From Verrucomicrobiota bacterium (GTDB lineage Bacteria > Verrucomicrobiota > Verrucomicrobiia > Opitutales > Opitutaceae), in the NCBI GenBank assembly GCA_016721945.1, contig JADKHC010000001.1, positions 62,001 to 126,000 on the forward strand: 64,000 nucleotides of DNA, in the 5' to 3' direction. Shown here in pieces: positions 19,091 through 28,196 of the stretch (the first letter of the stretch is position 1; every line of letters begins with the position of its first letter). Under the pieces are notes generated by a model. That model was not told where the DNA came from and did not search any database. It worked only from the letters and a program-made list of their open reading frames with translations. Both the position numbers and the translations under genes were made by a program.

Positions 19091-20011
19091 CTACTCCACC
19101 ACTTCAAACCAGAACGGTGCGAACACTTCGCGGCCGCCCAAAATCACCTGAGACCAGATCACGTAGCGGCCAGCACGCGGGATCGTGAGTTTGAACGTGA
19201 GCCGCGGCCGATGTGAATCGAGCGGACGCGTCAGGTCGATTTCGTTTGGGTGCAGATGCGCGTAACCACTGCGCGCAGCATCGAAGGCAACCAGATGAGC
19301 GAACGCGCCCATCACGGGTTGCAGCGTGACAGGCCCGCCGTCACGACGGCTGACGATAAACGTCAGATCAATCATGCGCCCGGCCTTCCACGGTTCCACC
19401 GTCGTCTGCAATTCAAACGTGTAACCGTTTTCTTCATACGTTCGGTTATTGGCAATCGGAACAGTTTCCATTCCCTCGCTCGATAACGCATCTACTTTCA
19501 GATCTGCACTCGCGTACAAACCACGCGCCGTCGCCGCCGGAGTGAAATCGGCAAAGATGCGATAGAGCCCGGTCCGTCGCGGGGTGAAAACAAACTCCCA
19601 CTCGCCCGCGTTTTTTCCAGGTTGTGGATGTAGGTGTTGATAGTCGCTCAGAGCCGGATCGATCACGAGCAAGTGAAGTTTTTGCGTGTGTACCACCAGC
19701 AAATCGTCCGGTGTGATCGGCTTGCCGCTCGCGGTTTTCAACACCGCGATCACGCGCACTTCGCGTCCCACCGAAGCAGTCTCAGCGCTCACGAGTGTCA
19801 TCGTCACCGGCGAACGCACCGCAATCACGGGCATGAATTGCGGATTGGCTGGATCGCAAAACTCCACACTACTGCCTCCTGGCCGAAAATCCATGTGGCT
19901 CAAATTCGTACCCGTCGGCAAAAGCCGAACCGTAGAATAGAGGATAATAGCGACCACCGTTATCCATGCGACATGGACCAAACGCCGTCGCTTTGACTCC
20001 AGCATACTCAT
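19091..20011 (-). CDS. Membrane-anchored periplasmic protein of the oxidase locus
   Basis: 306 residues from ATG 20011, chosen because ATGA overlaps the SCO1 stop (20008-20011). There is one N-terminal membrane segment (about residues 12-28, VAWITVVAIILYSTVRLL). The periplasmic part has two similar beta-rich halves with histidine-rich signatures, KLHLLVIDPALSDYQHLHP and HLVAFDAARSGYAHLHP, each preceded by a line of beta strands. The repeated D-Y-x-HLHP pattern could bind copper. Coupling to SCO1 and divergence from ctaA point to a role in copper delivery or oxidase assembly. The family name is not certain. Confidence 0.75.
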   Translation of the reverse strand: MSMLESKRRRLVHVAWITVVAIILYSTVRLLPTGTNLSHMDFRPGGSSVEFCDPANPQFMPVIAVRSPVTMTLVSAETASVGREVRVIAVLKTASGKPITPDDLLVVHTQKLHLLVIDPALSDYQHLHPQPGKNAGEWEFVFTPRRTGLYRIFADFTPAATARGLYASADLKVDALSSEGMETVPIANNRTYEENGYTFELQTTVEPWKAGRMIDLTFIVSRRDGGPVTLQPVMGAFAHLVAFDAARSGYAHLHPNEIDLTRPLDSHRPRLTFKLTIPRAGRYVIWSQVILGGREVFAPFWFEVVE

Positions 20012-20952
20012 GGCCTTTTCAGCTTCTGCACGAACTCCTGCACATCCCACGTGCTGCCATCGGCACGGTGAATAATGCGCCCCGTTTCATCGATGAGCAG
20101 CGTCGTCGCAGTGTGATTGAGGATGTTACCTTTAAACTCTTTCAACACTCCAAACTGCGCGAGCAAACTGCGAATCGCCGCTTCTGGTCCGGTGAGAAAC
20201 GAATAGTTTCCCGTGTCGATTGCGCGCAACAACGCGTATTCCTTGAGCACGCCAGGAGTATCGTAGACTGGATCGAGCGAGATCGACACGAGTTGCAGAT
20301 TCGCGACGCCCGCCTCACGCGCCAGCCCTTGCACTTGCTGAAAACGCGCCACCGCCGCGGGACACATCTTCGCCACCTGACAGCGCGTGAAGATAAAATT
20401 CAGCATGACCTGTTTCCCTCGAAACTTTTCGCTCATCACCACACGCCCCTCTTGGTCGTACAGCGCAAACTCCGGCACCGTTTCACCCACTTCGCGATAG
20501 GCGCGGTTGCCTCGGATAACGGTATCTTGCGCCAACGCTTTGGCCGAATTCTCGATCGGAGCCTCGTCAACCGGATCTGCTGGCCAGATTCGCTCCAGCT
20601 TGAACTCGCCATTACTGGTTGAAACAAGTTCGGCTCGGATGCGATTCCCTGGTCGCGCAATCGCCAGGTCCCCCGCCGAGACGTCGAAATCCATCGCCAT
20701 GGCTGGCATGAAACCAACGATCTCATCGTGGCGCACTCGCAAGGTTTTTGCCGCCGCATCGACCGCAATGATTTCGCCCGTCAACGGATAACGTTTCTCG
20801 GCCGATTTGAGATCTTCCGGCATGGTTGCCGTTTTCTCCTTCGAACAACCTCCAAAGCCGAGAGCCAAAAGCCCAATCAAAGAGCACAAAACAATAGCCT
20901 GACGCCCTAACAGCAACGGACTCGTCGGTGCCGACATGGAATTAGTTTTCAT
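20008..20952 (-). CDS. CusF-like domain fused to SCO1/SenC copper chaperone (lipoprotein)
   Basis: 314 residues from ATG 20952; ATG 20937 is also possible. A hydrophobic leader ends at LALGFGGC, so C36 may be lipidated. Residues about 45-115 (YPLTGEIIAVDAAAKTLRVR, then GFMPAMAMDFDV) form a CusF-like copper-binding OB fold with the MPAM-type Met motif. Residues about 145-310 are a thioredoxin-fold SCO1 domain: FTRCQVAKMCP contains the copper-binding cysteines but with CX5C spacing instead of the usual CX3C, and the distal His is in LNHTATTLLID. SCO1 loads the CuA site of oxidase subunit II, whose gene is nearby. Confidence 0.9.
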   Translation of the reverse strand: MKTNSMSAPTSPLLLGRQAIVLCSLIGLLALGFGGCSKEKTATMPEDLKSAEKRYPLTGEIIAVDAAAKTLRVRHDEIVGFMPAMAMDFDVSAGDLAIARPGNRIRAELVSTSNGEFKLERIWPADPVDEAPIENSAKALAQDTVIRGNRAYREVGETVPEFALYDQEGRVVMSEKFRGKQVMLNFIFTRCQVAKMCPAAVARFQQVQGLAREAGVANLQLVSISLDPVYDTPGVLKEYALLRAIDTGNYSFLTGPEAAIRSLLAQFGVLKEFKGNILNHTATTLLIDETGRIIHRADGSTWDVQEFVQKLKRP

Positions 20953-21007
20953 ACGAAATACGCGAGGGATTTGCGGATCGTACGTTAACCGCTTGGTTTC
21001 GCAACCC

Positions 21008-22048
21008 ATGCCCCAAGGTTCTACGTTGCTCCGCGCTCCCACTTACAAACCCAGCCTCGCCTGGTTTACCGCACTGGGCAGCGCGTGGGTTTTTGTCTTG
21101 GTCGCCATGGGTGCATTTACGACGAGCATCGGCGCAGGCATGATTTTCCCCGATTGGCCGCTGTCCAATGGTTCGCTCAACCCCGATGGCTGGCTGAGCG
21201 ACCTCGCCATGTTCGCCGAACATTCGCACCGCCTGAGCGCAGGCGTGATGAGCGCAATCACCATCATGATCGCGGTGTGGCTCTGGCGGACCGAATCGCG
21301 CAGCTGGCTGCGCCGCCTCGCATACGTCGCCGTAATCCTGATTTTTGTGCAAGCGTTGGTGGGCGGTTTGCGCGTCCTGCTCGAGCACCAGCGGGTAAAC
21401 ATGATCGAGACCAGCGTCGGCCGCCTCTTCGCCATGCTGCACGCCTGCCTCGCACAGATCTTCGTCTGCACGCTGGCCGCAATCGCCGCCGCCTGTTCAC
21501 GCCCCTGGCTAAAACCACAACTAACCGCCAATTACCAAGCGTCTCCCGGCTTGCGCCGTCTCGGAGTCGTTTGTTGTGCGCTGATCGTAACTCAGCTCGG
21601 GATCGCAGCCGTGATGCGCCATAGTTTCGCCGGGCTGGCCATCCCAACATTTCCGCAAAGCACGGCCGATGGCGGCTGGCTGCCGCTAACGTGGGATTTT
21701 CGCGTAGGCATCCATTTTTCCCATCGGATCATGGCCTTGATTCTCACGGCCGCGATCATGATGTTTGCAACTAAACTACTTGGTACCGCCAAAATAGCCC
21801 GTGTCTTGAAGGTCGGCTCACTCAGTCTGCTCGGCCTTCTCGCGCTGCAAGTTTACCTTGGCGCCGTGGTCGTTTGGTCCGGGCGAAAACCCGAACTCAC
21901 CACCGCCCATGTCATCGTTGGCGCGATAATTCTTACCACCACTTTTCTGATCACGTGGTTTCTCCATCGCGACGCGATCGAATCCAGTACTTCAACCCAA
22001 GCGAGCCCGCAGCCCCGTCGCACGTCACGCGAACTCAGCCACGCATGA
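21008..22048 (+). CDS. ctaA: Heme A synthase (COX15/CtaA family)
   Basis: 346 residues from ATG 21008. Eight hydrophobic segments alternate with the heme-ligand histidines of the family: FAEHSHRLSAG, LLEHQRVNM and GIHFSHRIMA, plus a late TTAHVIVGA. GAFTTSIGAGMIFPDWPLSNG is the conserved first loop. It oxidises heme O to heme A in the membrane for the aa3 oxidase encoded downstream. Its stop overlaps the ctaB start (ATGA, 22045-22048). Confidence 0.95.
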   Translation: MPQGSTLLRAPTYKPSLAWFTALGSAWVFVLVAMGAFTTSIGAGMIFPDWPLSNGSLNPDGWLSDLAMFAEHSHRLSAGVMSAITIMIAVWLWRTESRSWLRRLAYVAVILIFVQALVGGLRVLLEHQRVNMIETSVGRLFAMLHACLAQIFVCTLAAIAAACSRPWLKPQLTANYQASPGLRRLGVVCCALIVTQLGIAAVMRHSFAGLAIPTFPQSTADGGWLPLTWDFRVGIHFSHRIMALILTAAIMMFATKLLGTAKIARVLKVGSLSLLGLLALQVYLGAVVVWSGRKPELTTAHVIVGAIILTTTFLITWFLHRDAIESSTSTQASPQPRRTSRELSHA

Positions 22049-22966
22049 ACCCCACCGCAACAATCTCAGCTTCGTCGACGCTTCCCGCTTCTGCGGCCAA
22101 AGCACGACTTGGCGACTATCTCGAACTCACGAAACCTCGGCTGAGCCTTCTTTCAGTGATTACCGCAGTCGTCGGCTATTTCGCTGCTCGTGGTGCCTGG
22201 GAACCGTCGATTTTCATCCCGATGCTCATCGGTACTTCGCTCGCGGCTGGGGGTGTCGCAGCGCCTAAACCAATGGATGGAGAGCGACACCGACGCGTTG
22301 ATGAAACGTACCGCAGATCGCCCCATCCCTTCAGGCCGCGTCACGTCAGGTTCGGCGTTTGTGCTCGGCTGGGCTCTCTGTTCGGTGGCACTCGCACTCC
22401 TCTTTGCCAAGGTCAATGGCCTCGCGGCGTTCTTCGCCCTCGCAACAATCGTCTCCTACCTCGCGCTCTATACGCCCGCCAAACGCTGGTCGCGCTGGTC
22501 CACCGAGATCGGTGCCATAGCCGGTGCTTTCCCTCCACTGATTGGTTGGGCAGCAGCCGATCTGCGCAACGCTTCGCTCGGATGGATTATGTTTGGTGTC
22601 CTTTTCTTCTGGCAGATCCCGCACTTCATGGCGATCGCGTGGACCTACCGTAAGGATTACGATGCGGTGCATTTCCCAATGCTCGCGGTGCGCGATGTGA
22701 GCGGCGCTAAAGTCGCGCTCTGGTCGTTGATTGCCACGATCGCCTTGGTCGCCGTGAGCGCATCGCCGACCGCCATCGGGTTGACGAGCTTCTATTATCT
22801 AGGCGCTACGCTTGCGCTCGGCGGTTGGTTCATCGCGCGAGCGGTCGCATTTCTACGAACATCACCGCGCGAGACCACAGCCCGACGTCTCTTTTTTGCC
22901 TCAATCATCTGGTTACCGCTACAACTCGCCACGCTGGTAGCCGACCGTTTTCTACTCGCGCCATGA
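22045..22966 (+). CDS. ctaB: Protoheme IX farnesyltransferase (heme O synthase), frameshifted as assembled
   Basis: The protein reads normally from ATG 22045 (LGDYLELTKPRLSLLSVITA) to IGTSLAAGGVAA at about 22264, then loses frame. The family sequence resumes in another frame as LNQWMESDTDALMKRTADRP, and continues to the stop at 22964-22966. Removing one base in GCGCCTAAAC (about 22264-22268) joins them as AAGGVAALNQWM, the expected substrate-binding motif. This is an extra-base error or a very recent mutation. Both junctions with neighbours are ATGA overlaps, typical of an intact operon. The enzyme farnesylates heme B in the membrane. Confidence 0.9.
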
Positions 22967-23391
22967 CGGTCCAGGACTTTCCGGCTCTCAACGCCAGCCT
23001 CAACGCCACCTCGGCGTTCCTGATGCTGGCAGGCTTCCTTTTAATCAAAACGAAGCGCATCGCTGCCCACCGCGCCTGCATGCTTAGCGCGGTAATCGTC
23101 TCGGCAGCCTTTCTCGTCTGCTACGTAATCTACCACGTACAAAAACCCGAACCCACCCGCTTCGGCGGCACCGGCTCGATCCGCAGTGTGTATTACGCGA
23201 TACTGATTTCGCACATCCTGCTTGCGATGGCAGTCGTACCGCTCGTGCTGCGCACGGTCACGCTAGCCCTAAAAGGCCGCATCGAACAACACCGCGCGTG
23301 GGCCCGCTGGACGTTCCCGATTTGGACCTACGTATCGGTTACCGGCGTGCTGGTCTATTTCTTCCTCTACCGCTGGTGGCCCGCAGCCTGA
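22963..23391 (+). CDS. DUF420 membrane protein of the oxidase locus
   Basis: 142 residues from ATG 22963, overlapping the ctaB stop by ATGA. Four hydrophobic segments are present, with conserved polar features of DUF420 proteins: LNATSAFLMLAGF, a KxKRIAAHRACM loop, ILISHILLA and RIEQHRAWARWTFPIWTYVS. The conserved histidines resemble heme or metal ligands. DUF420 members (YozB/CtaM) are found beside heme A and oxidase genes and are needed for caa3 or aa3 activity in some bacteria. That role is inferred here from family and position. Confidence 0.88.
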   Translation: MTVQDFPALNASLNATSAFLMLAGFLLIKTKRIAAHRACMLSAVIVSAAFLVCYVIYHVQKPEPTRFGGTGSIRSVYYAILISHILLAMAVVPLVLRTVTLALKGRIEQHRAWARWTFPIWTYVSVTGVLVYFFLYRWWPAA

Positions 23392-23547
23392 GCTCTGAAA
23401 GGCGATAACGTACGCTCACGTACGTCCGGCAGCTCAACAGTTAATCTAATGGCCGCCTTTAGTTCTTGAAATACCACGCACTCTGAAACTCCTTACGTGT
23501 TACCTTCATTTCCCGGCCGACCGGCTTTCCCGCCCCCTTTCAACTCC

Positions 23548-24831
23548 ATGCGTTTGCCTGCCCCCTCCCGTATTGCCTTTCGACAGCTGGCGGCACTTTC
23601 CCTCGCCAGCCTGGCATCGTTCCTCGGCGGTTGGTCGTGGATCGAGGGCCCGCAATCCACTTTCGACACCCAGGGACCGGTCGCGAAATCCCAGCTCGAC
23701 GTCTTCTACACCACCGTCTGGGTAACCGGCATCATCTTCGTGGTGGTCGCGGGCGTACTCACTTATGCCACCCTAAAATTCCGAGCGCGCAACGAATCCG
23801 ACGCCCATGCCGAACCACCCGCTCAGAGCCATGGTAATCCCTTCATTGAGCTCGGCCTGATCGCTGCGTCCGTTTTCGCACTCGTCATCATCGCCGTGCC
23901 GACCCTGCGTGCGATCTGGTACACCTACGATGTACCCGAAGCCGAAAAAGCCAACGCCTACGAGGTCAACGCCACCGGCCTCCAATGGTGGTTCCGCTTC
24001 GATTACCCCAGCGAAGGCCTCGACAACTCCGGCCATCTTGTCACCGGTAACGAACTGGTCATTCCCGCCAATCGTCCTGTTCGCATCAACCTCCGCACCG
24101 CCGACGTCATCCACAGTTTCTGGGTGCCAAAACTCGCCGGCAAAGTCGACATGTTGCCGAATCGTGGCAACCACCTCTGGCTGCAGGCCGACCAACCCGG
24201 TTACTTCTGGGGCCAGTGCGCCGAGTTCTGCGGCGAAGACCATGCGGTCATGCGCTTCCGCGTGATCGCCCTCGAAGCCAAGGATTTCGCCGAATGGGTC
24301 GCGCAACAGAAACAACCGGCCCGAACCGTCGCCACGAATCTCACTGCCGAACCACTCCGTATCCAACCCGCCAGCCTTACCTTCAAACGCAACGCCCCCG
24401 GCTGGAGCCAGGAGTTCGACCTCAACCCGCTCGAAAACTGGAAACAAAAACAATTTCCCGAGAAGGACGAGAATCCGGCGCTCATCGCCCATGGCCGAAA
24501 ACTCTTCCAGGAAAAATCCTGCATCAGCTGCCACACGGTCCGTGGACACGAAGGAGTTGGCACCACTGCGCCCGACCTCACCCATGTCGGTGCCCGCACC
24601 ACCATCGCCGGCGGCCTCCTCGAAAACAACGAGGCCAATCTCCGCCGCTGGATCATCGACCCGAACAATGTGAAACCCGGAAACAAGATGTACGTTGGCG
24701 TGCCGCTAGGCGCCTCCGTCATGCCCGGCTACATGCTACGCGACGCGAAAACCGGCCATCTGACGCCCAACATCAAAATCGACAACTCCGAGGGTGCCGC
24801 CCTCGCCGCCTACTTGCTCAGCCTGAAGTAA
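23548..24831 (+). CDS. ctaC: Cytochrome c oxidase subunit II with fused cytochrome c (caa3 type)
   Basis: 427 residues from ATG 23548; GTG 23497 is an alternative. A leader/TM is followed by a second TM pair of the COX2 hairpin. The cupredoxin domain carries the CuA ligands (HSFWVPKLAGK, then GQCAEFCGEDHAVMRF). The C-terminal extension has a c-type heme site, CISCH, with the distal Met probably in NKMYVGVPLGASVMPGY. The fused cytochrome makes this a caa3-type oxidase able to take electrons directly from soluble cytochrome c. CuA loading would use the SCO1 fusion encoded upstream. Confidence 0.96.
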   Translation: MRLPAPSRIAFRQLAALSLASLASFLGGWSWIEGPQSTFDTQGPVAKSQLDVFYTTVWVTGIIFVVVAGVLTYATLKFRARNESDAHAEPPAQSHGNPFIELGLIAASVFALVIIAVPTLRAIWYTYDVPEAEKANAYEVNATGLQWWFRFDYPSEGLDNSGHLVTGNELVIPANRPVRINLRTADVIHSFWVPKLAGKVDMLPNRGNHLWLQADQPGYFWGQCAEFCGEDHAVMRFRVIALEAKDFAEWVAQQKQPARTVATNLTAEPLRIQPASLTFKRNAPGWSQEFDLNPLENWKQKQFPEKDENPALIAHGRKLFQEKSCISCHTVRGHEGVGTTAPDLTHVGARTTIAGGLLENNEANLRRWIIDPNNVKPGNKMYVGVPLGASVMPGYMLRDAKTGHLTPNIKIDNSEGAALAAYLLSLK

Positions 24832-24864
24832 ACCCATTTTTCCAGCCACCATCGTAGCCCGTTC

Positions 24865-26922
24865 ATGGATACAATCGCCCCCGCCAGTCTGCCCACCCAC
24901 GAAGCGCCCGCCGCCGAAAAACGCCCGTGGATTTTCACCCGGCCCACCGCAAAAACCGGCCTCATCAGCTGGCTGACCACGGTGGATCACAAGCGCGTGG
25001 GCCTGATGTACGGTTTTTCCGCGCTCTTCTTTTTTCTCGTCGGTGGTTTCGAGGCGCTGCTCATCCGCATCCAGCTCGCGGTGCCGAACAACACCTTTCT
25101 CCAGCACCAAACCTACAACGAGCTCTTCACGATGCACGCGACGACGATGATCTTCCTCGCCGTCATGCCGCTCTCGGCCGCGTTTTTCAATTACATCATG
25201 CCGCTCCAGATCGGTGCACGCGACGTGGCCTTCCCGCGACTCAACGGTTTTGCCTTCTGGGTTTTTCTCGCCGGTGCCATCATACTCAATGTCGGTTGGT
25301 TCATCAAAGCCGGTTCTCCCGACATCGGCTGGTTCGGCTATGCTCCGCTCACGTCCAAGGCCTATTCCAGCCAGTTTGCTGGTGATATCTCGACCGACCT
25401 CTGGGTCATGGGACTTCAGATCCTCGGCGTTTCCTCGGTCGTCGGTTCACTCAACTTCATCGTAACCATCATCAATCTTCGCGCGCCCGGCATGACGATG
25501 ATGCGCCTGCCGGTTTTCACCTGGATGACGTTGATCACCGCATTTCTGATCATCCTTTCGTTTCCCGCCATCACCATCGCGCTCGTCGAGCTTATGATGG
25601 ACCGCAATTTCGACACTGGATTTTTTGAAATCTCCAAAGGCGGCCTGCCCATCCTCTGGCAACATCTCTTCTGGGTCTTCGGCCATCCCGAGGTGTACAT
25701 CCTGATCCTGCCGGCCATGGGCATCATCTCAGAAATCCTGCCAACGTTTTCGCGCAAGCCGCTCTTTGGTTATCCCATCGTCGTTTTCTCTGGCGCCTGT
25801 ATCGGCTTCCTCGGCTTCGGCGTCTGGAGCCATCACATGTTCACGACGGGCATGGGTGCCGTCGCCACCGCAGCGTTTTCCCTCGCCACCATGGCCATCG
25901 CGGTTCCGACCGGGGTAAAGATTTTCAATTGGATCGGTACTCTCTGGGGCGGCCACTTAAAAATGACCACTCCCATGATGTTCGCCCTAGGCTTTATCTG
26001 GATGTTCATGATGGGCGGTTTCTCCGGCGTCATGCACGCCGCCGCACCGGCCGATGCCCAACAACAAGACAGCTATTTCGTCGTCGCCCACTTCCATTAT
26101 GTACTAATCGGTGGTTCGGTTTTCGCTTTGCTCGCGGGCATCCATTACTGGTTCCCGCTCATCTTTGGGCGCACGGTTTCCGAATTCTGGGGCAAGCTCT
26201 CGTTCTGGGTCATCTTCGTAGGCTTCAATACCACGTTTTTCCCCATGCACTTCCTTGGCCTCAACGGCATGCCACGCCGCACTGCGGTGTACGACGGTAA
26301 CATGGGGTGGAACTCGCCCAACTTCATCGCCACCATCGGCGCGTTCATCCTCGGCATCGGTATCGCCATCTACTTCGTCACGATGGTCTACACTCTCTTC
26401 AAAGGCCCAAAAGCCGCTCGCGATCCGTGGGACGGACGCACACTCGAATGGGCACTCCCGAATCCACCGCCTGAATACAATTTCGCTGTCACGCCCTCCG
26501 TCCACGCCCGTGACGCCTTTTGGTACGAGAAACATCACCGCGACGAGATCGCCAGGGAAAAGATTCAGCACGCCCGCTCCGAATCCGAACACGGCGGCAT
26601 CCACATGCCCAGCCAATCATGGTTCCCACTCCTCACCGCGATCGGCATGCTCGTCGGTAGCCTCTTCTTGGCAAACCACAACTACCTCGGTGCGATCAGC
26701 GGCGGCGGGCTCACGATACTCGGCGCCTACCTCTGGTCCCCGAAGGCCCAGGCGGCTACCACCTGCACGCCGAACCTGACGCCAACGGCAAAAACCCCTA
26801 CGCCAAGCACTGAGCTCCCCCTCATCTTTCTCTTTCCTCTTTCTCTTTATCTTTCTCCTTCTTCTTCTCCGCCAATTCCGCCGACACCAACCCCATCGAT
26901 CGGGATAAAGACTAAAGATTAA
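24865..26922 (+). CDS. ctaD: Cytochrome c oxidase subunit I; 3' end frameshifted as assembled
   Basis: The heme-copper core is complete: TMHATTMIF (heme a His), HLFWVFGHPEVYILILP (CuB His and cross-linked Tyr), SHHMFTTG and HFHYVLIGG. At about 26746-26750 the frame departs from the family. Adding one base to GGCCCA gives the normal ending GGYHLHAEP...YAKH with a stop at 26811-26813. As assembled, the frame instead runs to 26922 through a pyrimidine-rich intergenic repeat, giving a meaningless tail. The true end is therefore probably 26813. This is the catalytic proton-pumping subunit, between subunits II and III. Confidence 0.95.
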   Translation: MDTIAPASLPTHEAPAAEKRPWIFTRPTAKTGLISWLTTVDHKRVGLMYGFSALFFFLVGGFEALLIRIQLAVPNNTFLQHQTYNELFTMHATTMIFLAVMPLSAAFFNYIMPLQIGARDVAFPRLNGFAFWVFLAGAIILNVGWFIKAGSPDIGWFGYAPLTSKAYSSQFAGDISTDLWVMGLQILGVSSVVGSLNFIVTIINLRAPGMTMMRLPVFTWMTLITAFLIILSFPAITIALVELMMDRNFDTGFFEISKGGLPILWQHLFWVFGHPEVYILILPAMGIISEILPTFSRKPLFGYPIVVFSGACIGFLGFGVWSHHMFTTGMGAVATAAFSLATMAIAVPTGVKIFNWIGTLWGGHLKMTTPMMFALGFIWMFMMGGFSGVMHAAAPADAQQQDSYFVVAHFHYVLIGGSVFALLAGIHYWFPLIFGRTVSEFWGKLSFWVIFVGFNTTFFPMHFLGLNGMPRRTAVYDGNMGWNSPNFIATIGAFILGIGIAIYFVTMVYTLFKGPKAARDPWDGRTLEWALPNPPPEYNFAVTPSVHARDAFWYEKHHRDEIAREKIQHARSESEHGGIHMPSQSWFPLLTAIGMLVGSLFLANHNYLGAISGGGLTILGAYLWSPKAQAATTCTPNLTPTAKTPTPSTELPLIFLFPLSLYLSPSSSPPIPPTPTPSIGIKTKD
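26823..26845. repeat. Pyrimidine-rich dispersed repeat, copy 2
   Basis: Identical over 23 bases to 7800-7822. It continues as CTTTATCTTTCTCC and is followed at about 26905-26935 by a purine-rich, partly complementary stretch (GAGAAAGAATAAAGA), so the RNA could fold. It lies between the restored ctaD stop (26813) and ctaE. Confidence 0.6.
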
Positions 26923-26985
26923 GAGAAAGAATAAAGATCAGAACGAACCCACCTCTATCACTTACCCCTTACTTATCACTCACGA

Positions 26986-27816
26986 ATGAGCCACGCCGCA
27001 ACCATCGACCATCACCACGACGTGACCACGTCGACAGGAATTCCCAACAAGAAACTTTTCATGTGGGCGTTTCTTGCCTCGGACTGCATGTTTTTCGGCG
27101 CGCTCATCTCGACGCACCTGATCTACCGCCTGCACCCGCCGCCCGGCTCGCCCGACGTCAGCAAGATTTTCAGCATCGAGCTCACGTCGTTCTCGACGTT
27201 CATCCTGCTCATGTCGTCGCTCCTCATGGCCCTCGCCGTGAACTCCCTGCAAAAGGGCCATGTGCGCAGCACGCGCCACAATCTGCTCGGTACGATTTTC
27301 TTCGGCCTGATTTTCCTCGGCTGCCAAGTGTACGAGTTTAACCACTTCGTTCACGAAAAAGGACTGACACTTTCCAACAGCATTTTCGGATCAACTTTCT
27401 ACACGCTCACCGGCACCCACGGCTGCCACGTGGCGATCGGCGTGCTCTGGCTGGTTCTCATGTACATCCGTTCGTTTAAACCCGCCGACCCGAGCCGCTC
27501 GTGGCTGGCGCGCGCCATCGCACATTTTGTGGTATTCACAATCACCACGGTCGCCGGCACGGCCGCAGTGCTCGGACTCGTTCACACGATCCAGTCACAT
27601 GAATCTTTGAGCGTCTTCATCGACCACCACCTGCTTGCGACCAGCACAACCGTGATCGGGCTCGCCCTTCTCACTTGGTTCGGTTTTTCACGCAAACCCG
27701 TCGATTTCGGCGAAGCGAATGCCATCGATGTCGAATCGATGGGACTCTACTGGCACTTTGTCGATATCGTTTGGATTGTCATTTTCACGGTCGTTTACCT
27801 GCTCGAATACCTCTGA
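26986..27816 (+). CDS. ctaE: Cytochrome c oxidase subunit III
   Basis: 276 residues. The pattern KLFMWAFLASDCMFFGALIS at the first TM, FLGCQVYEFNHF, the conserved FYTLTGTHGCHVAIGV, and the final YWHFVDIVWIVIFTVVYLLEYL are hallmarks of COX3. About seven membrane segments are expected, with an extra hydrophobic pair between the two conserved halves. Its stop overlaps the next start (TGATG, 27814-27818). Confidence 0.95.
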   Translation: MSHAATIDHHHDVTTSTGIPNKKLFMWAFLASDCMFFGALISTHLIYRLHPPPGSPDVSKIFSIELTSFSTFILLMSSLLMALAVNSLQKGHVRSTRHNLLGTIFFGLIFLGCQVYEFNHFVHEKGLTLSNSIFGSTFYTLTGTHGCHVAIGVLWLVLMYIRSFKPADPSRSWLARAIAHFVVFTITTVAGTAAVLGLVHTIQSHESLSVFIDHHLLATSTTVIGLALLTWFGFSRKPVDFGEANAIDVESMGLYWHFVDIVWIVIFTVVYLLEYL

Positions 27817-28193
27817 TGTCACTCACCATGGATGCCAAAATCGCCACGCCGACCACCCACGCCGGCCACACCCAGAGTAAGTTCCATACGTTCGTCCAGA
27901 TCGCGATGGTGCTCTCGGTCATCACCGGCGTCGAAATCGTGATCATCTACCTACCGATTGGGAAATGGCTCGTCGTCTCCTCGCTCGTCGTACTCTCGAC
28001 CGTAAAGTTTCTCCTCGTGATTTTCTACTTCATGCATCTGAAGTGGGATAAGGTTTTTTGCACGATTCTGTTTTTCATTGGCTTGGTTCTCGCACTTGGA
28101 ACGGTCGCCGCGCTCCTCGCTCTCTTCGGGGCCGAAGCCAGCGCTCCGCTGACCAGCCAGATTTTACACCATAGCGCACCGGTGATAGTTTAG
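27816..28193 (+). CDS. ctaF: Cytochrome c oxidase subunit IV
   Basis: 125 residues from ATG 27816, overlapping the subunit III stop; ATG 27831 is an alternative. Three hydrophobic helices carry the prokaryotic COX4 signature LSTVKFLLVIFYFMHLKWD. The N-terminal segment HTFVQIAMVLSVITGVEI forms TM1. It stabilises the oxidase core in the inner membrane. It ends 3 bp before ctaG. Confidence 0.9.
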   Translation: MSLTMDAKIATPTTHAGHTQSKFHTFVQIAMVLSVITGVEIVIIYLPIGKWLVVSSLVVLSTVKFLLVIFYFMHLKWDKVFCTILFFIGLVLALGTVAALLALFGAEASAPLTSQILHHSAPVIV

Positions 28194-28196
28194 CCT

